Positions 8,524 through 17,007 of a stretch of 64,000 nt of DNA are shown here, in pieces. The stretch comes from Pseudonocardia sp. 73-21. Its GTDB lineage: Bacteria > Actinomycetota > Actinomycetes > Mycobacteriales > Pseudonocardiaceae. A program made the position numbers and the translations under genes. Within the stretch, counting starts at the first letter, position 1. Every line of letters begins with the position of its first letter. The stretch is taken from the NCBI RefSeq assembly GCF_001899645.1, contig NZ_MKVV01000081.1, positions 24,963-88,962 on the forward strand. The letters are read 5' to 3'. A model generated the notes under the pieces. That model did no database searches. It had not been told where the DNA came from and saw only the letters and a list, made by a program, of their open reading frames with translations.

Positions 8524-9381
8524 CTAGCGGCGGCTGGACTGGCGACGGTGCTCCGACATGAGCGTACGGAGCACCCGCGCGCCGTCGACGAAGGTCCTGA
8601 GGTTGGTCTCGCCGAACATCCGCTGCCGTTCCATCGACGGCACCTCGGTGATCTTCAGGCGGGCCGTGGCGATCCGGCAGTTGAGCACCGTCTCGATCTC
8701 GAAGCCGTCGCCCCAGAGCATGCCCTCGGCGGGCGCCGGCGCGTCGATGGGCGGCAGGTCCAGCAACGGCAGCACGTCGGCCCAGAAGGCGTTGTAGCCA
8801 TAGCAGAGGTCGGTGTAGGACGTGCCGAACAGCGCGTTGGCGACGCCGTTGAGGCCGAAGTTCCCGGTCTTGCGCAGCAGCGTGATGTCGTCGCTGCCGC
8901 CGCCCGTGGCGAACCGGCTGCCCTTGGCGAAGTCGGCGCCGGCCACGAGTGCCTCGACGAAGCGCGGGATCTCGGCGGGGTCGGCCGAGCCGTCGGCGTC
9001 GAACATGACGACGACGTCGCCGGTGACCGCGGCGAAACCGCAGGCCATGGCGTTGCCCTTGCCCTTGCGGGTCTGGGTGATGGTCTTCACCGACGGCAGC
9101 ACGCGGCGCGCGACGTCCAGCGAGCCGTCGGTGGAGTTGCCGTCGACGACGATGATCTCGTGCACCGCCGGGCGCACGGCCGCGATCGCGGGCAGGATGA
9201 CCTCGAGGTTGCGGGCCTCGTTGCGGGTGGGCACCACGACGCTGACGGTCGGGTACGCGGAACGCCCCTGGTGTGGTCGGGGGCTCGGGCGGCGAAGCGC
9301 ACGTGGGGCCGTCTCGTGGGACGGCGCGTAGTGCGCCGGCACCGCGGGAACGGCCGGACGGGCGGGCAGTACGGCGCTCAC
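8524..9381 (-). CDS. family 2 glycosyltransferase, dolichol-phosphate-mannose-synthase-like
   Basis: 285 aa. A Pro/Ala-rich N-terminus (about 40 residues) precedes a GT2 domain: VSVVVPTRNEARNLEVILPA, EIIVVDGNSTDGS, the GKGNAMACGFAAVTGDV block and the DAD metal motif in VVMFDADGSADP. These are characteristic of the DPM/polyprenyl-phosphate glycosyltransferase branch. No C-terminal membrane helices. Start is GTG 9381 with GGAGG upstream. First gene of the minus-strand unit with the second GT2, trmB and possibly nos, divergent from the DUF2339 gene. Confidence 0.85.
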   Translation of the reverse strand: MSAVLPARPAVPAVPAHYAPSHETAPRALRRPSPRPHQGRSAYPTVSVVVPTRNEARNLEVILPAIAAVRPAVHEIIVVDGNSTDGSLDVARRVLPSVKTITQTRKGKGNAMACGFAAVTGDVVVMFDADGSADPAEIPRFVEALVAGADFAKGSRFATGGGSDDITLLRKTGNFGLNGVANALFGTSYTDLCYGYNAFWADVLPLLDLPPIDAPAPAEGMLWGDGFEIETVLNCRIATARLKITEVPSMERQRMFGETNLRTFVDGARVLRTLMSEHRRQSSRR

Positions 9382-9547
9382 ACAACCTCCAGACAGGTCC
9401 GCTCACCAGGTGCAACGACGCCCCATCCGCGGAGATGCGGGTGAACACGAACGCAACACTGATGGTGGGACACGTGATCGAACCGTGACCGATATGCGGT
9501 AGTCGTACGCATTCCCCCGGACGCCCCGGGGCGCCATCCTCGCGGGT

Positions 9548-11647
9548 ATGCGCACACCGCCTGGTACCGCCGACCCCATCGCGGCTCTCGCCGAGGAGCT
9601 GGGGCGGATCGGTCGCCGACTCGACGGCATGGGTACGGAACTGCTCGCGTTGAACTCGCCCGGACAGGCGGGCCCGGCCGGTCCGGCAGAGCCCGGACCG
9701 GAGCCGGGAGCGGCAGCGTGGTCACGTCAGGTAGACGCCCCGGCCGGGGAGAGGGTTGCCTCAGATCTCGATCCGGTTTCGGACGGCGGGGCGAACGGGG
9801 CCGGTGCGACGACGGGTGCCGCCCAGGTCGGCGGGACGAAAGGGACCGAGCGGCCGGCTGCGACAGTGACGGGCGCCACACCCGGGGCGCCCGGCCCGTA
9901 CCGCGGCGGGCCGCCGGCCGCGGCCGGCTGGGCCGGCCCGGTCCCGCCCCCGTATCCGGCTGGCCCGTACCCGCCCGCCGGCCACCCGCAGCCGGGCTAC
10001 GCGCAGCCCGGCTATCCGCAGGTCGCGTTCGCGCCGAATCCCTACGGGCCGCCGGCCGGACCGGCGCCACAGCCGAAGCAGCGCGTGTCCAGCGCCCTGT
10101 CGGGAGCCCGGCTGCTGGCGTGGGTCGGTGGCGCGGTCACCCTGCTCGGCGTCGTGATGCTGCTGGTGCTGGCGGCGTCGCGGGGCTGGTTCTCGATCGA
10201 GGTCCGGCTCATCGCCGGGGCGGTGCTCGGCGCGGCTCTCGTCGGCGTCGGTGCCTGGTTGCACCGTCGCGAGACGGCCCGCGCCGGTGCGCTGGCGTTG
10301 GCGGCCACCGGTTTCGCCACGCTCTACCTGGTGACCGCGGCCGCCACGGCCGGCTACGGGTACCTCCCGGCCGTGCCGGCGCTGGTGATCGCGCTGCTCG
10401 TCGCCGGGGCCGGTCTCGCGATCGCCGACCGCTGGCGCTCCCAGCTGCTCGGGGCCGCGGTCACCGGCGGCGCCGCGCTGCTCGCCCCCGCGGTGGCGCA
10501 CGACTGGCTGCTGGTGGCGCTCGTGCTCGTCCTCCAGGTGGCCTCCGTGGCGGTGGTGCTGCGCCGCAGCTGGCCCGTGCTGATGCTGGTGGCCGCGGCC
10601 GGTCCGGTCCTCTACGGCTCGATCGTGGTGGCGGGCTACACGGGCGGGGGCGCCGGTGACCGGGCCACCGCGATCGGTCTGGCGCTGGCCGTGCTGACCG
10701 TCGCGACCGGCACGGCCGTGCCCGCCGCCCGGCGGCTGCCCGTCGGACCGGTCGGGGTGCTCGTCGGCGCGGCGTCGTCGGCGACGCTGGTGGTGGGTGT
10801 CGGTCTCGCCGGCTGGGGCGGTGCCGCCGTCGTCGCGGCCGGGGCCCTGGTGATGGCGGGCTTCGCGGCCCTGCCGGGCCTGGACCGGCGGCTGCGCACC
10901 GTCGCGGCCACCGCCGCCGTGCTCGGCCTCCTCGTCGCGACGGGCACCGCGCTCGACGGGCGCGGGTCCACCGTCACGCTCGTCGTGCTGGCGGAGGCGA
11001 TCGTGGCCGGCGTGCTCGCGGCCGTGCTCCGCAGCAGGTTCGCGCTGGTCACGAGCATGGTGTTCGGCGGGCTCGCCGTGATATCCGCGCTGGTGGACGC
11101 CGCGCCGCTCGGCGCCCTCGTCCGGTTCCCGGCCCCGCCCTACATCGTGGACGGCCTCGCCGACACCGGCCGGCTGGTCTCCGCCGCGTCGGTCTCGGCG
11201 CTGGTGCTGGTGCTCGCCGGCACGCTGCTCGTCTCCGGTGGGAAGGTCGGCTGGGTCCGACCGGACGCGTCCGCCGCGGCGCTGTGGGTGCCGATCGGGC
11301 TGGTCGGGCTGTACGGCGCGGCCGGGCTCGTCGTCGAGCCGGCCCTGCTCGTCTCGCCCGACCGCACCGGCTTCACCGCCGGCCACGCGCTGGTCACGGT
11401 CTCCTGGACGGTCGCGGCGCTCGTCCTGCTCGCGCGGGGCATCAGCCGACCGGCGCTGCGCGTCGCCGGGCTGGTGCTGGTGGCCGCGGCCGTGGCGAAG
11501 CTGGTGCTGTTCGACCTCGTCGCGCTCGACGGGTTCGCCCGTGTCGGCGCGTTCCTCGGGGCCGGGCTGGTCCTGCTGGCGGCCGGTACCCGCTACACGC
11601 GGCTGGTGGCGGAGGCCGAGCGGGACGCCGCTGCGCCACCCGGGTGA
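9548..11647 (+). CDS. DUF2339-type polytopic membrane protein
   Basis: 699 aa. The first ~35 residues form an amphipathic helix (DPIAALAEELGRIGRRLDGM), followed by a Gly/Pro/Tyr/Gln-rich disordered linker (PYPPAGHPQPGYAQPGYPQ) to about residue 185. The remainder is one long array of hydrophobic helices (for example LLAWVGGAVTLLGVVMLLVL, ALALAATGFATLYLVTAAAT), on the order of 16-18 spans. This layout matches DUF2339 proteins of actinobacteria, whose function is unknown. ATG 9548 is used. The 166-nt gap to the divergent GT2 gene holds both promoters. Confidence 0.8.
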   Translation: MRTPPGTADPIAALAEELGRIGRRLDGMGTELLALNSPGQAGPAGPAEPGPEPGAAAWSRQVDAPAGERVASDLDPVSDGGANGAGATTGAAQVGGTKGTERPAATVTGATPGAPGPYRGGPPAAAGWAGPVPPPYPAGPYPPAGHPQPGYAQPGYPQVAFAPNPYGPPAGPAPQPKQRVSSALSGARLLAWVGGAVTLLGVVMLLVLAASRGWFSIEVRLIAGAVLGAALVGVGAWLHRRETARAGALALAATGFATLYLVTAAATAGYGYLPAVPALVIALLVAGAGLAIADRWRSQLLGAAVTGGAALLAPAVAHDWLLVALVLVLQVASVAVVLRRSWPVLMLVAAAGPVLYGSIVVAGYTGGGAGDRATAIGLALAVLTVATGTAVPAARRLPVGPVGVLVGAASSATLVVGVGLAGWGGAAVVAAGALVMAGFAALPGLDRRLRTVAATAAVLGLLVATGTALDGRGSTVTLVVLAEAIVAGVLAAVLRSRFALVTSMVFGGLAVISALVDAAPLGALVRFPAPPYIVDGLADTGRLVSAASVSALVLVLAGTLLVSGGKVGWVRPDASAAALWVPIGLVGLYGAAGLVVEPALLVSPDRTGFTAGHALVTVSWTVAALVLLARGISRPALRVAGLVLVAAAVAKLVLFDLVALDGFARVGAFLGAGLVLLAAGTRYTRLVAEAERDAAAPPG

Positions 11648-11697
11648 CGAGGGTCTGTTCCGGCCCGGGATCGGACCCGGGCTGGGACGCTCGTCGC

Positions 11698-12474
11698 ATG
11701 CCCGATCGCTACGGGGACGCGGTCCGCGCCCGCCGCCGTGAGCTGGTGGAGGAGCGCGGGCGGCTCGGTGGCTCCCACCGCACCGAGCTGCGCAGCGAGC
11801 TGGCCCTGAGCCGGATCGCCACGTCCGATGCGCTGGCCGCCGCGTGCGCCCGGCTCGGCCGTGAGGCACGGGCCCACATCGACCATCCCGACCGGGCCGT
11901 CCGCCGCGGCCTCCCCGCACGTCTCCGTCCGGCGCTCGACGCGCTGGCGGCCGCGGTCCACGCCCGCTGGGCCGCCGAGATCGGGCCGGGCCTGCGCCGG
12001 ATCGCCGCCGCCCGCTCGCTCGACGTCGGCCCGCTCACCGCGTGGCCGGCGCTGCCCGCGGCCCGGCCGCTGCCGGTGGTCCCGCGGGTCCCCGAACGGT
12101 CCTCGCCGCTCAGCGGCGCCGTCGACGGACTGGCGCTCTGGCGGCTGGTGCTGCTGCCGCTGGCCGCGTTGCCCGTGCTCGGCCTGCCGGCGCTGGGTGG
12201 TCCCGCGCTCGCACCCCTCGCGGTGGGCGTCGGGGTGGCGGCCGCGGTCGTCGCCGTACGGTCGCGGCGGATCGCGCTGGAACGGGCCGCGCTGCGCCGG
12301 TGCGTCGAGGAGACGCTGGCCGCGGCGTGCACGGCCCTGGACGCCGATCTGGCCCGTCGCCTGCTGGAGCTCGAACGCTCGGCGGGCGCCGACCTCGACG
12401 CCGCGGTCGCCCGCCGCCGCGCCGCCGTGGAGTCCGAGTGGCGGGCGCTCGAGGCGGAGGTGGCGGATGCGTGA
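11698..12474 (+). CDS. helical membrane-associated hypothetical protein (258 aa)
   Basis: ATG 11698 is chosen from coding character; the upstream extension is a shadow of the DUF2339 gene. N- and C-terminal parts are Arg/Ala/Glu-rich long helices (GDAVRARRRELVEERGRLGG; AVARRRAAVESEWRALEAEV) that could form coiled coil. A central hydrophobic hairpin has two membrane segments (LALWRLVLLPLAALPVLGLP and APLAVGVGVAAAVVAV). I do not recognise the family. It overlaps the next small gene by 8 nt (ATGCGTGA) and so is the first gene of the operon leading into tldD-tldE. Confidence 0.7.
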   Translation: MPDRYGDAVRARRRELVEERGRLGGSHRTELRSELALSRIATSDALAAACARLGREARAHIDHPDRAVRRGLPARLRPALDALAAAVHARWAAEIGPGLRRIAAARSLDVGPLTAWPALPAARPLPVVPRVPERSSPLSGAVDGLALWRLVLLPLAALPVLGLPALGGPALAPLAVGVGVAAAVVAVRSRRIALERAALRRCVEETLAAACTALDADLARRLLELERSAGADLDAAVARRRAAVESEWRALEAEVADA

Positions 12475-12748
12475 TCCCCGACGGCCCGGCGACGTGCCCG
12501 TGGGTCTGGACGTGACCGGCGGGTTCGACACCGACGGCGACGGCCGCCCGGACACCGTCCTCGGCGAGGACCACGGCGACCTCGTCCTGTCCTCGGACCT
12601 CGACGGCGACGGCCTGGCCGACCAGGTCCTGCGCGTCGGCCCGGACGGGGTGGTGCGGCCCGCGGTGCTGGAGTTCCCGCAGGTCGACCACCCCGGCGAG
12701 GCGGTCCTCGACGGCTTGTCGGGAGGCATCGAGCTGGGCTCCCAGTAG
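12467..12748 (+). CDS. small Asp/Gly-rich protein with two DxDGDG calcium-loop-like motifs (93 aa)
   Basis: ATG 12467 overlaps the previous stop by 8 nt and the gene ends 9 nt before tldD. Two copies of a DxDGDGxxD pattern are visible (GFDTDGDGRPDTVLGED and LSSDLDGDGLADQVLR), resembling EF-hand or FG-GAP/VCBS calcium loops. There is no signal peptide, so if it binds metal it does so in the cytoplasm. The placement directly ahead of tldD-tldE is notable, because TldD/E proteases can mature small peptides. That it is a substrate is speculation only. Confidence 0.65.
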   Translation: MRDPRRPGDVPVGLDVTGGFDTDGDGRPDTVLGEDHGDLVLSSDLDGDGLADQVLRVGPDGVVRPAVLEFPQVDHPGEAVLDGLSGGIELGSQ

Positions 12749-12757
12749 GTTGGACCC

Positions 12758-14269
12758 ATGTCGCTCGACCGCATCGACCCCGCGTTCCGGGCGCTGCCGC
12801 TCACCGCGCTCGCCGACGCCGCGCTCACCCGCGCCCGGGAGCTGGGCGCCCAGCACGCCGACCTGCGCGTGGAACGGATCAGCACCCAGACCATCTCGTT
12901 GCGCGACGGCTCGGTCACCGGCGTCTCCGACGACGTCGAGGTCGGGCTCGCGGTCCGCGTGATCGTCGACGGGGTGTGGGGGTTCGCCTCGCACGGCGAG
13001 CTCACCCCGCAGCGCGCGGCGGCCACCGCGGAGCGGGCCGTGCAGGTCGCGCGCACGCTCGCGCCCGTCGCGGTCGAGCGTGTGGAGCGCGCGGACGAGC
13101 CGGTGCACGCCGGCGCCGTCTGGGTCTCGGCCTACACCACCGACCCCTTCGAGGTGCCCACCCGCGACAAGGTCGGCCTGCTCGGCGAGTGGTCGCAGCG
13201 GCTGCTGGCCGCCGATGGCGTCGACCACGTCCAGGCGTCGGTCATGCAGGTGCGGGAGTGCAAGTTCTACGCCGACCTCACCGGCACCTCCACCACCCAG
13301 CAGCGCGTCCGCGTCGCGCCGTCGTTCACGGCCACGGCCGTCGACCGGGCGTCGGGCGGCTTCGAGACGATGAGCTCGCTGTCGCCGCCCGTCGGCCGGG
13401 GCTGGGAGTACCTGCTCGGCGACGGCTGGGACTGGGACGGCGAGCTCGCCGTCGTGCCCGAGCTGCTGGCCGAGAAGGTGAAGTCCCCGAGCGTGCAGGC
13501 CGGCGCGTACGACCTGGTCATCGACCCCACCAACCTGTGGCTCACCATCCACGAGTCGGTCGGGCACGCCACCGAGTACGACCGCGCCATCGGCTACGAG
13601 GCCGCCTACGCCGGCACCAGCTTCGCCACCCCCGACCAGCTCGGCACGCTGCGTTACGGCTCCGATCTCATGCACGTCACGGGCGACCGCACGGTGGAGC
13701 ACGGGCTGGCCACCGTCGGCTTCGACGACGACGGCGTCGCGACGGGCGAGTGGGACCTCGTGCGCGACGGCGTCCTCGTCGGCTACCAGCTGGACCGCAC
13801 GTTCGCGCCGCGGCTGGGCCTGGAGCGCTCCAACGGCTGCGCGTTCGCCGACTCCCCGCACCACGTGCCCATCCAGCGGATGGCCAACGTGTCGCTGCAG
13901 CCCGACCCGGTGCGCGACACCACCACCGACGAGCTGATCGCCGGCGTCGAGCGCGGGATCTACGTCGTCGGCGACAAGTCGTGGTCGATCGACATGCAGC
14001 GCTACAACTTCCAGTTCACCGGCCAGCGGTTCTTCTCGATCGTCGGTGGCAAGCTCGCCGGGCAGCTGCGCGACGTCGCCTACCAGGCCACCACCACCGA
14101 CTTCTGGGGCTCGATGGACGCGGTCGGCGGGCCGTCCACGTGGGTGCTGCACGGCGCGATGAACTGCGGCAAGGCCCAGCCGGGTCAGGTGGCGGCCGTC
14201 AGCCACGGCGCGCCGTCGGCCCGGTTCCGCGGGGTCAACGTCCTCAACACGCAGGAGGAGGGCCGATGA
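12758..14269 (+). CDS. tldD: metalloprotease subunit TldD
   Basis: 503 aa, full length for TldD. TldD is the zinc-bearing subunit of the TldD/TldE(PmbA) heterodimeric protease, which degrades unfolded peptides and matures microcins and other RiPP-like peptides. The HExxxH-type motif is visible in LTIHESVGHATEYDRA at about residues 265-280. The N-terminal domain (LADAALTRARELGAQHADLR, LRDGSVTGVSDD) and C-terminal signature (STWVLHGAMNCGKAQPGQ) are also typical. Its stop overlaps the tldE ATG (ATGA), so the pair is translationally coupled. Confidence 0.93.
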   Translation: MSLDRIDPAFRALPLTALADAALTRARELGAQHADLRVERISTQTISLRDGSVTGVSDDVEVGLAVRVIVDGVWGFASHGELTPQRAAATAERAVQVARTLAPVAVERVERADEPVHAGAVWVSAYTTDPFEVPTRDKVGLLGEWSQRLLAADGVDHVQASVMQVRECKFYADLTGTSTTQQRVRVAPSFTATAVDRASGGFETMSSLSPPVGRGWEYLLGDGWDWDGELAVVPELLAEKVKSPSVQAGAYDLVIDPTNLWLTIHESVGHATEYDRAIGYEAAYAGTSFATPDQLGTLRYGSDLMHVTGDRTVEHGLATVGFDDDGVATGEWDLVRDGVLVGYQLDRTFAPRLGLERSNGCAFADSPHHVPIQRMANVSLQPDPVRDTTTDELIAGVERGIYVVGDKSWSIDMQRYNFQFTGQRFFSIVGGKLAGQLRDVAYQATTTDFWGSMDAVGGPSTWVLHGAMNCGKAQPGQVAAVSHGAPSARFRGVNVLNTQEEGR

Positions 14270-15708
14270 GTCGCTTGTCGGGCTCGAGCATCAGCGCACT
14301 GAGGCCCCAGGAGATCGTCGAGCGGACGCTGGCCGCCGCCACCCACCTCGCCGGCTGCGTGGTGCTCGTCCGTGAGAACAGCGAGGCCGTGCTGCGCTGG
14401 GCCAACTCCACGATGACCACCAACGGCCACACCACGTCCGGCCAGGTCACGGTGATCGCCATGGTCGCGGTGGAGGGCGGCACCGCGGCGGGCACGGTCA
14501 GCTCCAGCGTCACGGTCACCGACGCGAGCCAGCTCGCGACGCTGGTGGCGGCGGCCGAGGCGGCCGCCCGCGACGCCGGTCCCGCGGACGACGCGTCGCC
14601 GCTGCCGTCCTCGAGCGACTGGGCTGATGCGCGCTCCGCCGGCGCTTCGCCCGGTGACCCCACGTGGGACCTCCCCGCGGAGGAGACGTCCATCGGCGTC
14701 TACGGCCGGCTGGCCGCGGACCTCGCGGAGGTGCTCGCCGGCCCGCAGCGCCAGTACGGGTTCGCGAGCCACGAGCTCACCACCGTCTGGCTCGGCACGT
14801 CCGCGGGCGTGCGGCGGCGGTGGGTGCAGCCCACCGGCTCGGTCGAGCTCAACGCGAAGACCCCCGACCTGTCCGGTTCCGCGTGGGCGGGCGTGTCCAC
14901 CAGCGACTTCACCGACGTCGACGTGATCGCGCTCGCCGCCGAGGCCGCGCGGCGGCTGGAGTGGGGCAAGCGCCGCGTCACGCTGCCGGCGGGGAAGTAC
15001 GAGACGCTGCTGCCGCCCTCGGCCACGGCGGACCTGATGATCTACCTGGCCTGGTCGATGGAGGGCCGCGCCGCGCAGGAGGGCCGCAGCGCCCTCGCCG
15101 GCGCCGACGGCACCCGTGTCGGCGAGCGGCTCACCGACCTGCCGCTGACGCTGGCCTGCGACCCCGCGGCGCCGGGGCTCGAGTACGAGCCGTTCCTCAT
15201 CACCACCCGCTCCCACGAGGGCCTGAGCGTGTTCGACAACGGGGCGCCCACCCGTCGCGTCGACTGGGTGCGCGAGGGCGTCGTCTCCGAGCTGGCCTAC
15301 TCCCGCGCGGAGGCCGCGGAGTTCGGCACCACCTTCACCCCGGGCGGCGACAACCTGCTGCTCACCGGCGGCTCCGCCGCGTCCACCGCCGACATGGTGG
15401 CGTCCACCGAGCGCGGCCTGCTGCTCACGTGCCTGTGGTACATCCGGCTCGTCGACCCCACCACGCTGCTGCTCACGGGCCTGACGCGCGACGGCGTCTA
15501 CCTCGTGGAGGGCGGGGAGGTGGTGGGCGAGGTGGACCACAACTTCCGCTTCAACCACTCCCCGCTCGACGTCCTGCGCCGCGCCACCGAGGTCGGCGCC
15601 ACCGAGCGCACGCTGCCGCGGGAGTGGAAGGACTGGTTCACCCGCGCCGCCATGCCTCCCGTCCGGGTGCCGGAGTTCACCATGTCGTCGGTGTCGCTGG
15701 GTCGCTGA
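14266..15708 (+). CDS. tldE: TldE/PmbA family protease subunit
   Basis: 480 aa. TldE/PmbA is the non-metal partner of TldD; it lacks the HExxxH motif. Family features include SPTLELNAK-like VELNAKTPDLSGSAW, YETLLPPSATADLMIYL and the C-terminal GLTRDGVYLVEGGEVVGEV and NFRFNHSPLDVL. Start ATG 14266 lies inside the tldD stop (ATGA), preceded by GGAGGAG. The stop codon falls inside the first unit of a 15-bp tandem repeat. An Asp/Gly-rich small protein precedes the pair in the same operon. Confidence 0.92.
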   Translation: MSRLSGSSISALRPQEIVERTLAAATHLAGCVVLVRENSEAVLRWANSTMTTNGHTTSGQVTVIAMVAVEGGTAAGTVSSSVTVTDASQLATLVAAAEAAARDAGPADDASPLPSSSDWADARSAGASPGDPTWDLPAEETSIGVYGRLAADLAEVLAGPQRQYGFASHELTTVWLGTSAGVRRRWVQPTGSVELNAKTPDLSGSAWAGVSTSDFTDVDVIALAAEAARRLEWGKRRVTLPAGKYETLLPPSATADLMIYLAWSMEGRAAQEGRSALAGADGTRVGERLTDLPLTLACDPAAPGLEYEPFLITTRSHEGLSVFDNGAPTRRVDWVREGVVSELAYSRAEAAEFGTTFTPGGDNLLLTGGSAASTADMVASTERGLLLTCLWYIRLVDPTTLLLTGLTRDGVYLVEGGEVVGEVDHNFRFNHSPLDVLRRATEVGATERTLPREWKDWFTRAAMPPVRVPEFTMSSVSLGR

Positions 15709-15769
15709 GGTCGGTGTCGCTGAGGTCGGTGTCGCTGAGGTCGGTGTCGCCGAGGTCGGGGTCGCTGAT
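15701..15769 (+). repeat. 15-bp tandem repeat, about 4.6 units, spanning the tldE stop codon
   Basis: The unit GTCGCTGAGGTCGGT starts at 15701, 15716 and 15731; a variant with two changes starts at 15746 and a partial unit at 15761. The tldE TGA is at 15706-15708 inside unit 1. Length changes by whole units would not alter tldE. On the minus strand the repeat reads SDTDL-type pentapeptides, but I see no gene there. Confidence 0.9.
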
Positions 15770-15874
15770 CGTTCCCTCCGGTCCGTCCGTCGCACCACCG
15801 GCGTGGCGCCGCACCCCGGACGGGCCGCTGCCGTTGACTGGGCGGGCTCGCATCGTGACGGAGAGAGGGCGGCC

Positions 15875-16180
15875 ATGTCCTACGAGGTGGTCAGCGCGTA
15901 CACCCTGCTGGTGGGCGACGCCGACGGTCCGCCCACGGTCAGCGTGCACACGACGGCGGACGACGCGTGGCGCGCGCTGGACCGCGTGATCCGGGAGCGC
16001 TGCGGGATGCGCCCGCGGCCCCGTCGCCGGATGGACGCCGACGCCGCCGCCCGCCTCGCCAACGCCTGGCGGGCGGCCGAGCCGGAGTCGCGGTACTGGA
16101 ACGTCACGGTCCACCGGCTCCCCGTGCCGGTGCCGGTGATCGCGCGGCAGGCCTCGGGGGTCGCGACGCGCGTGGCGTAG
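15875..16180 (+). CDS. small hypothetical protein (101 aa)
   Basis: ATG 15875 follows GAGAGAGGGCGGCC. The protein is compact and predicted soluble: MSYEVVSAYTLLVGDADGPP, a helix around DDAWRALDRVIRERCG, a basic stretch RPRPRRRMDADAAARLANAW, then WNVTVHRLPVPVPVIA. I do not recognise the family. It follows the tandem repeat after tldE and converges on the TetR gene across a hairpin. Confidence 0.55.
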   Translation: MSYEVVSAYTLLVGDADGPPTVSVHTTADDAWRALDRVIRERCGMRPRPRRRMDADAAARLANAWRAAEPESRYWNVTVHRLPVPVPVIARQASGVATRVA

Positions 16181-16274
16181 GTGTTCGCCGCTACCGGCTG
16201 CGGGACCGGGACCGCGTCGAACGGAGGCCCCTGGCCGGGTCCGTGGCGGCGGCACCGGGGTGACCACGACACCA

Positions 16275-16302
16275 GGGTGGTTCGACCGGGCGCGAACCAC
16301 CC
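16275..16302. terminator. bidirectional stem-loop before the tetR stop
   Basis: GGGTGGTTCG (16275-16284) pairs perfectly with CGAACCACCC (16293-16302) around an 8-nt loop, directly adjoining the tetR stop codon at 16303. It lies between convergent genes and can serve both strands. Confidence 0.65.
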
Positions 16303-16851
16303 TCAGGTCGCGCTCGGCGGCGGGAGGTAGGTGCGCATCGTGGACAGGAGCTCCTCCACCCCCAGGCCCGGGGGCAGTGGGGTGCCGGTCAGGGTGCGCA
16401 GGTAGAGGCCGTCGCCCACGAGCTGGGCGATCCAGGCGAGCACCGGGTCGGTGAGCTCCGCACGCAGGGCGTCGTACTCCTCGGCGTGCACCACCGCCAG
16501 CGCGTCGCGCACGGCCTGGCCGGTCTCGGTGCCGTCGGCAAGGCGAAGAACGGCGAGGTACGTGCGGGTGACCCCGCCGGGTACGCCGCCGCCGGGCGCC
16601 GAGGTGCGGATGTAGTAGGCCACGGCTCCGTCCGGGGCGGCCCGGATGGCCGCGGCGTCGGCGGAGCTGCGCTCCCGCAGGCGGTCGAGCAGGCCCGTGG
16701 CCAGAGCGTCCTTCGAGGAGAAGTGGTAGAGCAACCCGCCCTTGGAGACCTCGGCCGCCGCGGCGACGGCGTCGAGCGTGGCGGAGCCGGGGCCGTGCTC
16801 GATGAGCACCGTCTCGTACGCGTCCAGCACGCGGTCGCGGGCGCCTGTCAT
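16303..16851 (-). CDS. TetR family transcriptional regulator
   Basis: 182 aa. The N-terminal helix-turn-helix is clear: RDRVLDAYETVLIEHGPGSA, TLDAVAAAAEVSKGGLLYHF, with the family SxxLYxHF-like SKGGLLYHFSSKD. The C-terminal ligand/dimer domain resembles those of efflux repressors. It is divergent from an MFS transporter with a perfect 16-bp palindrome between them, the standard design of a drug-responsive repressor controlling its own pump. Start ATG 16851. Confidence 0.9.
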   Translation of the reverse strand: MTGARDRVLDAYETVLIEHGPGSATLDAVAAAAEVSKGGLLYHFSSKDALATGLLDRLRERSSADAAAIRAAPDGAVAYYIRTSAPGGGVPGGVTRTYLAVLRLADGTETGQAVRDALAVVHAEEYDALRAELTDPVLAWIAQLVGDGLYLRTLTGTPLPPGLGVEELLSTMRTYLPPPSAT

Positions 16852-16918
16852 CGATCCACTCTAGGGGGCGTGTCCCGGCACACCCTCGGCCGGCTGGCGG
16901 GAATGAGCACGCGCTCTG

Positions 16919-16934
16919 TACCGTCTAGACGGTA
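16919..16934. promoter_or_regulatory. TetR operator palindrome
   Basis: TACCGTCTAGACGGTA is a perfect 16-bp palindrome midway between the divergent tetR (starts 16851) and MFS (starts 17008) genes. The shared promoter region and size are typical for a TetR dimer site that represses both genes. Confidence 0.75.
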
Positions 16935-17007
16935 AACATACGCACTGCTGACGCGCTCCGGCGCGAACACCACGGAGCCCTCACGGGTCGCTCAGGAGAA
17001 GTCCCCC

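Noticed and set aside
15677..16300. Minus-strand open frame with DTDLSDTDLS pentapeptide-like repeats
   Set aside because: It is the reverse reading of the 15-bp tandem repeat plus antisense of the 15875 gene; no start site or other coding character.
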